64,000 bases of DNA, from the NCBI RefSeq assembly GCF_017916255.1, contig NZ_CP072827.1:5481501-5545500 (forward strand). The letters are read 5' to 3'. Positions 44,903-53,363 of this stretch are shown piece by piece (position 1 is the first letter of the stretch; the number at the start of each line of letters is the position of its first letter). The position numbers and the translations under genes were made by a program. The stretch comes from Streptomyces mobaraensis NBRC 13819 = DSM 40847 (lineage in GTDB: Bacteria; Actinomycetota; Actinomycetes; Streptomycetales; Streptomycetaceae). The notes under the pieces are model-generated. The model had not been told where the DNA came from and ran no database searches. It was given only the letters and a program-made list of their open reading frames with translations.

Positions 44903-46675
44903 ATGGGAGTCGTCCTACCGGACAAATTGGCCTTCGTGCTCGACCTGATCGGCGTCAACTGGCCGAACGTCGACGAGGACGACTACCGCGAGATGGCCAA
45001 GTCGCTCCGCGGTTTCGCGACCGACGTGGACGCGGGCCGGGGAGACTCCAACGTCGCTCTGAACCGGCTCATCTCCACCAACCGCGGTGAGATGACGGAG
45101 GCCATCGAGGGACACGTCCGCAAGCTCAACGGCAAGCACCTGCACAACCTCGCCGAGGCGGGACGGTTGCTGGCCGGTGGCCTGGACGCGGCGGCGGTCG
45201 TCGTGGCCGGTGCCAAGGGCGCGGCCATCGTCCAACTCGGCATCCTGGCGGCCGAGGTGGCGACGGCGCAGGCCGCCGCACCGTTCACCCTGGGGCTTTC
45301 GGAGCTCGGCGCGCTGGGTGGTGTCGCGGTCACGCGGACGGTCGTCAAGCGCATCCTGAAGGGGGCGGCCGAGGCCGCTGTGCAGGAAGTGATGTCCGTG
45401 GTGACGGGGCCGGTCTTCGCCGCCCTGGACTCGATGACGACGGACCTCGTCGTCCAGGTCGTCTCCGACGGCCTCGGTGCGCAGGACGGCATCAACCTCA
45501 AGCAGACGCTCCAGGCCGGCAAGGACAACCTGAAGATCGCCAGCGCGGGGGGTGGGGGCGGCGGGGGAGGCGGCCTCATCCTCGCGAGTGCCGGTGGGGG
45601 CGGCGGTGGCGGCAGTGACCTCGTCTTCGACGAGCACGAGCACAACACCTTCACCGGCAAGGTGCACGAGCACTCCAAGCACCTTGAGGAGAAGGGCGGC
45701 AAGCATCTCCACGCCTCCCGCCACCACTTCGGCCGCACGCGCGGCCGCGGTTCGCTGGCCAAGGCGATCGAGGAGGTCACCGAGAAGGCGATGAAGTCCC
45801 TCGGTGACGCGCACGGGCAGCTCAAGAAGCACCTGAATGACGTCGGCGAGGGCCTCTCCGAGGCGGGCAAGGCCCAGAAGAAGCACGACAAGCACGTCCA
45901 GGACGGCATGGACGGCGTCAAGAACCGCCACCCCGACCAGAAGCCGGCGAACGGCTCGGGCGGCGGGAACGGCGGAAGCGGCGGCAAGGGCGGAGGTGGC
46001 TCGGGAGGCTCCGGCGGTAGCGGTCCCGGTGCTGGGAGTCCCCAGGGGCAGCCGATGAACCCGCAGCCCGACTGGCACGGGCAGAGCGCTGGAAAGATGC
46101 GGCACCACCGGCGTGATGCGCTGGACGTCGCGCATCTCGACGAGGCGGGCCAGCGAGACGTCATGAAGCGTGAGGCGCGGCACCTTGCCGATGACAGCAA
46201 GAATGCGCCTGCGCCCGATGGCCGCCAGGAGCCCCTGCCCGAGCAGGTGGGCAAGGAACGGTCCCTGCCCGGTTGCGCGGGAAGCCTCCTGCACAATGGA
46301 GTGGTGACCTCGCACACGGGGACCAGCCAACGGTACAAGGGCGATCCCAACAAGCACCCGGCGGTGCACCCCGTGCTAGGGCAAGTCCTGGACGACATCA
46401 GGGCTGACAGCGACGCGGGCAGGATCGGAAAAGTGGGAGCGGGGCACGGCAAGTGCGCCGAAGTGGCGCTCATCTCGGACCGGCTTCATCAAATGGATCC
46501 GACAGGGCAGTCCATCAGGACGGCTGAGGATGCGAAGAAGGCGTTGTCCGGAGCGGTCGTCCACACGCGTCAGATCGGCGATGTCCCGAAAATCGGGTTG
46601 GTGCACGGGCAGTACAAACCGCCGTGCCGGTCGTGCGAACACATGTTGCCCGCCCTGGGTGTCACACCCATTTAG
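44903..46675 (+). CDS. ESX-type polymorphic toxin with C-terminal YwqJ-like deaminase domain
   Basis: A 590-residue protein. The N-terminal ~60 residues (VNWPNVDEDDYREMAKSLRGF) match the WXG100-like start of CpnT-type ESX toxins. A hydrophobic helical part (about 85-165) follows, then Gly-rich and His/Lys-rich linkers (about 215-420). The last ~140 residues carry the two deaminase signatures: C518-A-E520 (KCAEVALISD) and P-C575-x-x-C578 (PPCRSCEHML), the zinc site of the YwqJ-type nucleic-acid deaminase superfamily. It is therefore probably secreted and modifies bases in competitor cells. A SUKH-3 immunity gene follows after 26 bases. It has its own promoter. Confidence 0.82.
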   Translation: MGVVLPDKLAFVLDLIGVNWPNVDEDDYREMAKSLRGFATDVDAGRGDSNVALNRLISTNRGEMTEAIEGHVRKLNGKHLHNLAEAGRLLAGGLDAAAVVVAGAKGAAIVQLGILAAEVATAQAAAPFTLGLSELGALGGVAVTRTVVKRILKGAAEAAVQEVMSVVTGPVFAALDSMTTDLVVQVVSDGLGAQDGINLKQTLQAGKDNLKIASAGGGGGGGGGLILASAGGGGGGGSDLVFDEHEHNTFTGKVHEHSKHLEEKGGKHLHASRHHFGRTRGRGSLAKAIEEVTEKAMKSLGDAHGQLKKHLNDVGEGLSEAGKAQKKHDKHVQDGMDGVKNRHPDQKPANGSGGGNGGSGGKGGGGSGGSGGSGPGAGSPQGQPMNPQPDWHGQSAGKMRHHRRDALDVAHLDEAGQRDVMKREARHLADDSKNAPAPDGRQEPLPEQVGKERSLPGCAGSLLHNGVVTSHTGTSQRYKGDPNKHPAVHPVLGQVLDDIRADSDAGRIGKVGAGHGKCAEVALISDRLHQMDPTGQSIRTAEDAKKALSGAVVHTRQIGDVPKIGLVHGQYKPPCRSCEHMLPALGVTPI

Positions 46676-46701
46676 TGTCCAGGTGTAGTTGAGGAGTCCC
46701 C

Positions 46702-47178
46702 GTGGGAGCAGAAATCCCCAAGTCGGTTGTCGAAGAATGGCTGAGAAGTCATGGCTGGTCCCCTGAGAGGGACATCGGCGATCAGGCCGATCGGCTGATC
46801 GCGGAACGGGTGGAGGACAGCACACGGCAAGGCCATCCGCTCCGGCCTTCCGAGGCATCGGTGCGATTCCTGCACTCCTTCGGCGGCTTGGACCTTGCGT
46901 ATCCGGAAACCCCGGAGATCCGTTGGATCGTCGACCCCACCGTGGGATACGAAGGCGATGCGGCGGAGTTTGCGGAGTTCTCAGAAGACCTCGGACGCCC
47001 GTTGTTCCCGGTGGGAGGCGAGACGTCCGAAGCCGGATTCTTGCTCATGGACGATCTGGGACGCTGCTTCTATCAGCATTGGAGCGGCCGCTATTATGTG
47101 GGCGAGGACGCCTGGGGCGCTTTCGCGAAGCGGCTGCGGGGCACGCTGATGCAGGACGCGGAGGATTTCTATGTCTGA
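46702..47178 (+). CDS. SUKH-3 family immunity protein
   Basis: A 158-residue SUKH-3 domain protein (VEEWLRSHGWSPERDIG, FLHSFGGLDLAYPE, GRPLFPVGGE, GFLLMDDLGRCFYQHWSGRYYVGEDAWGAF). SUKH proteins are widespread immunity proteins for nucleic-acid-acting toxins. It lies 26 bases after the deaminase toxin, so it most likely neutralises it. Its end overlaps the next gene by 8 bases. Base composition here is a little lower in GC than the surrounding genes, in line with an exchangeable cassette. Confidence 0.83.
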   Translation: MGAEIPKSVVEEWLRSHGWSPERDIGDQADRLIAERVEDSTRQGHPLRPSEASVRFLHSFGGLDLAYPETPEIRWIVDPTVGYEGDAAEFAEFSEDLGRPLFPVGGETSEAGFLLMDDLGRCFYQHWSGRYYVGEDAWGAFAKRLRGTLMQDAEDFYV

Positions 47179-47560
47179 TATTTCCCCCGGCGTCGCCGCG
47201 AGCCTGCTCGTGCAAGGCAAGATTTTCAGCATGACCAACCTGTCCGGCCCGGGCACCCCCGACCTCCACCCGGCCGTGCGGCACTTCTTCGACACGCTGC
47301 CCCCTGAGCTCCGCGAGCCCTACATCGGCTATTGCGCCGAATCCGCTCTCGTGTCCGACCAGTTCTGGGGGTTGGACGAGGGCCGGAGCGACGGCGGGCA
47401 CACCGGCCTCGACGAGGGCGCCGCGCACTTCGCCGGGGCGATGGTGATGTCGGTGAAGATCCGCGAGGAGGGCGACCCGGAGCACGGGGAGACCACTCTG
47501 CCCTGCCGCTCCTGCACCGCCCTCCTCGACCGCCTGGGCGTCGGGATCAGTCGCCCATGA
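47171..47560 (+). CDS. Free-standing YwqJ-like deaminase domain (orphan toxin cassette)
   Basis: A 129-residue protein that aligns over its whole length with the deaminase tip of the toxin at 44903: SPGVAASLL matches LPGCAGSLL, HPAVRHFFDTL matches HPAVHPVLGQVL. The zinc signatures are C55-A-E57 (YCAESALVSD) and P-C112-x-x-C115 (LPCRSCTALL). It lacks any WXG100 or secretion domain. In polymorphic toxin loci such free tips are displaced or silent cassettes. A functional intracellular role cannot be excluded. It overlaps the immunity genes on both sides (8 bases before, ATGA after), so it is cotranscribed with them. Confidence 0.8.
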   Translation: MSDISPGVAASLLVQGKIFSMTNLSGPGTPDLHPAVRHFFDTLPPELREPYIGYCAESALVSDQFWGLDEGRSDGGHTGLDEGAAHFAGAMVMSVKIREEGDPEHGETTLPCRSCTALLDRLGVGISRP

Positions 47561-48582
47561 GCGGAAGAGTGCCCATGAGCGGAAGAGGACGAGGTCGCGA
47601 AGCGCTGATAGCGGCGGGCTGGTCGCCGGAACGCGACGCCGGATACAACGCCCTGCACGGCATGCTGACGGCGGTCAGCACCGTCTCGCCGGACGGTACC
47701 GTCTCCTGGGAGCCCTTCCCCGCGGCGGAGAACGCGCTGCGGTCGTTCCACGGCCTGACCGTGCGGCCGGCCGGTCCCGGGGTCGAGGTGGCGGCACGTG
47801 GCTGCGTCGTCGATCCGGCGCGGGCCCGCTTCACCGTCCGTGCCGCGGCCGACTTCGGCCGGGAGATCGGCGTGCGGCTGTTCCCGCTGGGGGTCACGGA
47901 CACGGAGACGCCGCTCTTCGTCGACGAGGAGGGGCGGCTGTTCGTCGCCGACACCGGGGGCTGGTGGGTCCTCGGGGACTCCGTGGAAGAGGGCCTGGCC
48001 GCCCTCGCCGAGGGCCGTGCGCCGCGCCGGATCGCCGCCGTCGACCAGGGCTGGCGGCTCGGCCGCCTGCCGGCCGAGGACGTGGTGGCGGACCTGGTCA
48101 AGACCGGCATGGTGCTCGTCTACGTACTGCACCGGCACGGCCTGCTCGCGACCCGCGCCGTCCGCTTCCGTGTCGTCGGCCTGCGCGGGCACGGACCCGT
48201 ACGGCTGGACGAGGTCTTCCGCCTCGCGCCGGGCTCGCTCGACGACAGCGCGGAAACGCTTCTCGGGAACGTCCGCGAAGCCGTGGGCGAGGTCCCGCTC
48301 GGAGCGGCCGAGAAGTCCGTCGAGCTCCTCCCCGGCACGTCGGGAAGACGCCCGCACCCCGGCGTGACCTGCACGGTCTCCGCCGGCCGGCAGGGCGCCG
48401 AGGGCATCGGCGTACGGCTGACGGCGAAGACCCGCACCGCCCTCGAGAAGGGCGACGGCCTGGCCGGTGCCCTCGACGAACTGTCCGGCTACGCGAGCCA
48501 GCGCGTGCTCGCCCCCGTCGGCACATCGGACACGACCGCCACCGCCACCGCGTCGGTCGCGTCGGGTACGTCGCAGGGCTGA
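47557..48582 (+). CDS. SUKH-3 domain protein with additional C-terminal domain
   Basis: A protein of about 341 residues. The first ~150 residues are a SUKH-3 domain (ALIAAGWSPERDAGY, LRSFHGLTVRP, GVRLFPLGVTDTETPLFVDEEGRLFVADTGGWWVLG). A further domain of about 180 residues follows (LPAEDVVADLVKTGMVLVYVLHRHG, then LRGHGPVRLDEVF), which I do not recognise. It is the most likely immunity partner of the orphan deaminase, which overlaps its ATG by four bases (ATGA). The start region is a tandem duplication: ATG 47557 and ATG 47575 each begin MSGR. The GGAAGAG inside the first copy is a good ribosome-binding site for the second, so 47575 may be the real start. Confidence 0.75.
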   Translation: MSGRVPMSGRGRGREALIAAGWSPERDAGYNALHGMLTAVSTVSPDGTVSWEPFPAAENALRSFHGLTVRPAGPGVEVAARGCVVDPARARFTVRAAADFGREIGVRLFPLGVTDTETPLFVDEEGRLFVADTGGWWVLGDSVEEGLAALAEGRAPRRIAAVDQGWRLGRLPAEDVVADLVKTGMVLVYVLHRHGLLATRAVRFRVVGLRGHGPVRLDEVFRLAPGSLDDSAETLLGNVREAVGEVPLGAAEKSVELLPGTSGRRPHPGVTCTVSAGRQGAEGIGVRLTAKTRTALEKGDGLAGALDELSGYASQRVLAPVGTSDTTATATASVASGTSQG

Positions 48583-48585
48583 GGC

Positions 48586-49122
48586 ATGCCGGGACGGGAA
48601 GACCCCACCGCCCCCGGCTCCAACATCCCCGACCCCGTCGCCCCCGACCCCACCGCCCCTGGCCCCACCACCCCCGACCCCACCGCGGCCTGGCTCACCG
48701 CCCACGGCTGGTACCCCGGCCGCGACATCGGGGACGTCCTCGCGCCGCGCGTCGCCCGACGCGTCCGCGACTTCCACGACCAGGGCGAGGAACTCACCCC
48801 GTCGCGCCCGGCGCTGTCGTTCCTCCGCGCCTACGGCGGCCTGCGCCTGCCCCTTTCGGACCGGGTGCACCTCGTCACCGAACCGGACGGCGGACACGTC
48901 GAGATCGCCGCGGACGTCGCGGAACTCGCGGCGCACCTCGGGCAGCGCCTCTTCCCCGTGGCCTACGAGACGTACGAGGGGTCGGTCCACCTCGTGGACG
49001 AGACCGACCGCTTCTTCCTCCTCCATCCCTCCGGCACCTACTACCTCGGCACCGGAGCCCTGGAAGCGTTCACCAACCGCCGCCGCCACACACTCGTCGA
49101 CGCCTGGAGCCTCAAGGCGTGA
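48586..49122 (+). CDS. SUKH-3 family immunity-type protein
   Basis: A 178-residue protein. After an Asp/Pro/Thr-rich low-complexity start of about 32 residues (repeated DPTAPG-like units) comes a SUKH-3 domain: AWLTAHGWYPGRDIGDVL, FLRAYGGLRLPL, GQRLFPVAYETYEGSVHLVDETDRFFLLHPSGTYYLG. It is the third SUKH-3 gene in a row, three bases after the preceding gene. Its cognate toxin is not in the window; immunity proteins without a partner are common in such loci. The stop codon lies in the first unit of an octamer repeat. Confidence 0.8.
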   Translation: MPGREDPTAPGSNIPDPVAPDPTAPGPTTPDPTAAWLTAHGWYPGRDIGDVLAPRVARRVRDFHDQGEELTPSRPALSFLRAYGGLRLPLSDRVHLVTEPDGGHVEIAADVAELAAHLGQRLFPVAYETYEGSVHLVDETDRFFLLHPSGTYYLGTGALEAFTNRRRHTLVDAWSLKA

Positions 49123-49162
49123 AGGCGTGAAGGCGTGAAGGCGTGAAGGCGTGAAGGCGTGA
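49115..49162. repeat. Six tandem copies of AGGCGTGA
   Basis: Six perfect copies of the octamer AGGCGTGA run from 49115 to 49162. The first includes the TGA stop of the SUKH-3 gene. As the unit is not a multiple of three, copy changes leave the protein unchanged but vary the 33-base gap to the convergent eccC gene. The likely origin is replication slippage. Confidence 0.85.
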
Positions 49163-49195
49163 GACCTCCACGCCCTCACCCGCCCCGAACCACCC

Positions 49196-52100
49196 CTACT
49201 CCGCCAAAGCCACCCACCCCGTCTGCACCAGCGACGCCCCACCCCGCCGCGACACGAACAGACCCCGGCCCGGCGGCAGCGGGCGCGGCTTGACGTTGCC
49301 GAGGAGTTCGCCCTCGCTCGAGTTGCCGGACAGCAGCACACCCTGGGCACCCAGCTCCTTGAAGCGCTGGATGAACGGCTCGTACGCGGAGCGGCCGGCG
49401 CCCGCGCTGCTGCGGGCGAGGATGATGTTGACGCCGGCGTCGCGCGCGTAGGGCAGGTTGTCGACGAGCTGCGCCATGGGGTTGCCGGAAGACGTGGCGA
49501 CCAGGTCGTAGTCGTCGACGATGATGAACGCCCGCGGGCCCTTCCACCAGCTGCGGTCCCGGAGCTGCTGCGGGGTCACGTCCGTGCCCGGGATGCGGCT
49601 GCCGATCAGGGTGTTCATGTCGGTGAGGTACTCGTCGAACGCGTTCTGGGTGGTGGCGTAGCCCACGAGGTAGGGCTCCGGCACGCACTCCAGCAGGCTG
49701 CGCCGGTAGTCGGCGACGAGGAACAGCGCCTCCTCGGGCGAGTACCGCTCGGTGAGCTGCTTGATCAGCAGCCGCAGCAGCGCTGTCTTCCCGGACTCGC
49801 TCTCGCCGTAGACCGCGAAGAACGGGTCGGTGTCGAAGTTGACGAAGACGGGCGCGAGGTTCATCTCGTCGAGGCCGATGGCCACGCCGCGGCCCGGCTG
49901 CGCGTGCCCGTCGGGCAGTTCGCGGGCGGACAGCATCCGCGGCAGCATCCGCACCTGCGGCGCGTGCGGGCCCGGCCAGGCGTCCACGGCCGTCTTGACG
50001 AAATCGGCGGTGGCGTCCGAGAGGTCGTCGCCGCCGCCCGAACCGCCGTCGATGCGCGGCAGACCGGCCAGGAAGTGCAGCTTCTCGGCGGTGATACCGC
50101 GGCCGGGCACGCCCACCGGGACGTTCACGGCGATCTTCCGGTCGAGCTCGGAGTCGAGCGGGTCGCCCAGCCGCAGTTCCAGTCGGCTCAGGAACTGGTC
50201 CTTGAGCGCGGCCCGCATCTCCATGTAGCGGGAGACGGTGACGACGAGGTGGACGCCGAGGCCGAGACCGCGCGTGGTGATGTCGGCGATGTACGGCTCC
50301 AGCATCTCGTAGTCCGTCTTGAACGTCTGCCAGCCGTCGATGACGAGGAAGACGTCGCCCCATGGCTGGTCGGGCAGCCGGCCGGCGGCGCGCAGCCGGC
50401 GGTAGGTGGCGATGGAGTCGATGCTGTTGTCGCGGAAGAACTCCTCGCGCCGGTTGAGGATGCCGGTCACCTCGGCGACCGTCCGGCGGACCTTCTCCGG
50501 ATCCAGCCGGGAGGCGATGCCGCCGACGTGCGGCAGCCCCTCGACGGCGCTCAGCCCGCCGCCGCCGAAGTCGAGTCCGTAGAACTGCACCTCGTGCGGG
50601 GTGTGGGTGAGCGCGAACCCGGAGACCAGGGTGCGCAGCAGCGTGGACTTGCCGGAGCGCGGACCGCCCACGATCAGCATGTGGCCGGCCGCGCCGGAGA
50701 AGTCCCGGACCAGCACGTCGCGCCGCTGCTCGAACGGCTTGTCCAGCAGGCCCAGTGGCACCCGCAGGCCGCCGGTGGTCTGCGGGTCCGGGCAGTGCAG
50801 GCCGCGCTCGGGGGTGGCCGTCAGGCGGGGGAGCAACTGGTCCATGGAGGGCGCCTTGTTGAGCGGCGGCAGCCACACCTGGTGGGCGGCCGGGCCCTGC
50901 CCCTCCAGCCGGCGGACGATCACGTCGAGGACGGTGTCGGCGAGCGCGTCGTCGTCCGGCCGCGCCGGGGTGTAGCTGAAGTCGGGGTCCGGCGCCTGGT
51001 AGCGGACCGGCACCGGCGCCGCCGTGAACAGCACCGGTCGGCGGTCGGCGGGCAGCGGTCCGGTACGCGTCAGGGCGCCCGCGCCGTCGCGGTACGTGCC
51101 CGACACGTAGGCGGCCTTGAACCGCGTCATCTCGTCGGTGCCGAACTTCAGGTAGCCGGAGCCGGGGACGGACGGCAGGTGGTACGCGTCCGGCACGCCC
51201 AGCGCGGTGCGGGACTCGGCGGCGGAGAAGGTCCGCAGACCGATCCGGTACGACAGGTAGGTGTCCAGACCGCGCAGCCGGCCCTCCTCCAGCCGCTGCG
51301 AGGCCAGCAGCAGGTGCACGCCCAGGGACCGGCCGATGCGGCCGATCTGGATGAACATGTCGATGAAGTCCGGCTTGGCCGTGAGGAGTTCGCTGAACTC
51401 GTCGATGACCAGCACCAGCGAGGCCAGCGGCTCCAGCGGCGCGCCCGCGGCCCGGGCCTTCTCGTAGTCGTTGAGGTTGGCGTAGTTGCCCGCGGCGCGC
51501 AGCAGCTCCTGGCGGCGCTGGAGCTCGCCGGTGATGGAGTCGCGCATGCGGTCGACGAGGGTGAGGTCGTCGGCGAGGTTGGTGATGACGGCCGCGACGT
51601 GCGGCAGCTCGGCCATGCCGGAGAAGGTCGCGCCGCCCTTGAAGTCGGCGAGGACGAAGTTCAGGTTCTCGGACGAATGGGTGACGGCCAGGCCCAGCAC
51701 CAGCGTCCGCAGCAGCTCGGACTTGCCGGAACCGGTGGCGCCGACGCAGAGGCCGTGCGGGCCCATGCCGTCCTCCGCGGCCTCCTTGAGGTCGAGCATG
51801 ACGGGCGTGCCGTCCTCGCCGACGCCGATCGGCACCCGCAGCCGGTCGGCCCGCGAGCGCGGCCGCCACGTCGTGGCCGTGTCCACGGAGGCGGCGTCGC
51901 CCAGTCCCAGCAGGTCGGTGAACTCCAGGTTGGCCAGCAGCGGTTCCTCGTCGTCCCCGGCGGCGCCCAGGCAGAGCGGGGCCATCTGCCGGGCGAGCGC
52001 CTCCGCGACCGGCACCGGCAGGTCGTCGGGTACGCCCTGGTAGACGGCGGTCGCCGACTCCAGGCGCAGCGCGCCCGGCCGGACGGTGACGCACAGCCCG

Positions 52101-53158
52101 CCGCGCGGCTCGTCCTCCTCGCCCGGGGCGATCTCCAGGACGGTGACGCCCTGCAGGCCCTCGGGCGAGGCGAGCAGCGACTCCGGCGGCACCGCGCCGC
52201 CGTCCAGCACCACCACGACGTGCGGCTGGTCGAGCAGCGGCTGGGCGTCCCGGCTGAACCGGGTGCGTCCCTCCAGCCGCTTGCCCAGCAGCTCCTCCAC
52301 CTCCGGCAGGTGGTCGCTGAACAGCCGCTTCGTACCCGCGCCGTCGGCCGTGCCGGGCGCCTGGGTGTGCGGCAGCCACTTGCTCCAGTCCCACTCCGGC
52401 GCCGCCTCGCCGTCCGCGACCACCGCGATCACCAGGTCGTCGGGGGAGTGCAGGGCGGCCAGGCCCGCCACCATCGACCGGGCGGCGCCCCGCACGGCGT
52501 CCGCCTCGCCGGTGACGACCACGTGGTAGAAGGCGCGCATCGACACCGCGACCGGCAGCCCGTCCAGCGAGCCGTGCGTCGCCAGGAACTGCTGCATGGC
52601 ACCGGCCGACAGCGGCTCCAGCTCGTCCACCGGCGCCGTGGTCGGCGCCACCAGCGGCGTCCACAGCTGCTGCGGGCCCAGCCCGATCCGCACCTGTCCG
52701 AAGTCCTTGTCGGAGACGCGCCGCTCCCACAGCCGGCTGCGCTCGGCGACCAGCGCCCACAACTGCTCCGGGCCGGGGTGCAGATAGAACTGCGCGTCCC
52801 GCTGCGCCCGCGCCGTGCGCCGCACCTTCCGCCGGGTCTGCGCCAGGTACTTGAGGTAGTCGCGCCGGCCGTCGACGGCCGCCCCCTGCGAGCCCTTGCG
52901 GTAGCGGACGACCTGCGCGATGGCCATCGCGACCGTCGACAGCAGCATCATCACGCCCATGACCTTCATGAACGGCTGGGTGCCGGGCATGAAGAAGAAG
53001 ACGACCGACGAGCCCATGCCGAGCATGGGCAGCAGCTGCATCGCCATGCCCTCCTGCTGCCCGCGGGGCAGTTCGGGAGGGGATTCGAGCTGCAGCTCAT
53101 CCGCGTCGGGCTCGGGCGGCAGCACCCGGGGCGGACGTTTGACGACGATCTGACTCAC
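49196..53158 (-). CDS. eccC: Type VII secretion ATPase EccC (FtsK/SpoIIIE family)
   Basis: A 1320-residue motor ATPase of the ESX machine, encoded as one polypeptide rather than split Ca/Cb. Two membrane helices (about residues 40-83) come first. Three FtsK-like ATPase domains follow: D1 with GATGSGKS (473-480) and the full Walker B DE (LVLVIDEF), D2 with GGPRSGKST and FLVIDGW, and D3 with YGESESGKT and IIVDDYD. Only D1 has the catalytic Glu, in line with D2/D3 being substrate-binding or regulatory. The start is GTG 53158 with a weak ribosome-binding site. It diverges from eccD across 205 bases that hold TAGGAT (minus) and TATGGT (plus), both possible -10 boxes. Confidence 0.96.
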   Translation of the reverse strand: MSQIVVKRPPRVLPPEPDADELQLESPPELPRGQQEGMAMQLLPMLGMGSSVVFFFMPGTQPFMKVMGVMMLLSTVAMAIAQVVRYRKGSQGAAVDGRRDYLKYLAQTRRKVRRTARAQRDAQFYLHPGPEQLWALVAERSRLWERRVSDKDFGQVRIGLGPQQLWTPLVAPTTAPVDELEPLSAGAMQQFLATHGSLDGLPVAVSMRAFYHVVVTGEADAVRGAARSMVAGLAALHSPDDLVIAVVADGEAAPEWDWSKWLPHTQAPGTADGAGTKRLFSDHLPEVEELLGKRLEGRTRFSRDAQPLLDQPHVVVVLDGGAVPPESLLASPEGLQGVTVLEIAPGEEDEPRGGLCVTVRPGALRLESATAVYQGVPDDLPVPVAEALARQMAPLCLGAAGDDEEPLLANLEFTDLLGLGDAASVDTATTWRPRSRADRLRVPIGVGEDGTPVMLDLKEAAEDGMGPHGLCVGATGSGKSELLRTLVLGLAVTHSSENLNFVLADFKGGATFSGMAELPHVAAVITNLADDLTLVDRMRDSITGELQRRQELLRAAGNYANLNDYEKARAAGAPLEPLASLVLVIDEFSELLTAKPDFIDMFIQIGRIGRSLGVHLLLASQRLEEGRLRGLDTYLSYRIGLRTFSAAESRTALGVPDAYHLPSVPGSGYLKFGTDEMTRFKAAYVSGTYRDGAGALTRTGPLPADRRPVLFTAAPVPVRYQAPDPDFSYTPARPDDDALADTVLDVIVRRLEGQGPAAHQVWLPPLNKAPSMDQLLPRLTATPERGLHCPDPQTTGGLRVPLGLLDKPFEQRRDVLVRDFSGAAGHMLIVGGPRSGKSTLLRTLVSGFALTHTPHEVQFYGLDFGGGGLSAVEGLPHVGGIASRLDPEKVRRTVAEVTGILNRREEFFRDNSIDSIATYRRLRAAGRLPDQPWGDVFLVIDGWQTFKTDYEMLEPYIADITTRGLGLGVHLVVTVSRYMEMRAALKDQFLSRLELRLGDPLDSELDRKIAVNVPVGVPGRGITAEKLHFLAGLPRIDGGSGGGDDLSDATADFVKTAVDAWPGPHAPQVRMLPRMLSARELPDGHAQPGRGVAIGLDEMNLAPVFVNFDTDPFFAVYGESESGKTALLRLLIKQLTERYSPEEALFLVADYRRSLLECVPEPYLVGYATTQNAFDEYLTDMNTLIGSRIPGTDVTPQQLRDRSWWKGPRAFIIVDDYDLVATSSGNPMAQLVDNLPYARDAGVNIILARSSAGAGRSAYEPFIQRFKELGAQGVLLSGNSSEGELLGNVKPRPLPPGRGLFVSRRGGASLVQTGWVALAE

Positions 53159-53363
53159 CGGAGTATCAATCCCTCGCGTGCGGACTGGGCGGTTGCGACC
53201 GGCGCCCCCCTGGTGGTGGCCTGTCTCCGCGCGACGATGATCCTACGTGCATAACACAGCGGTGGGCCCCGGTATGGTGTCGGCCCGTCAACACGCGGGA
53301 CCACCGGCGGCAGACCGCGGGAACCGGCGGGTGGAACAGCAGGCAACGAGGGGGCCCTCCAAG

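Noticed and set aside
49904..53254. 1116-codon plus-strand open frame opposite eccC
   Set aside because: Antisense shadow of eccC. The eccC frame has three ATPase domains.
53247..53363. Longer N terminus for EccD
   Set aside because: The 39 extra residues are Arg/Gly/Pro-rich without similarity to EccD and overlap the divergent promoter region.
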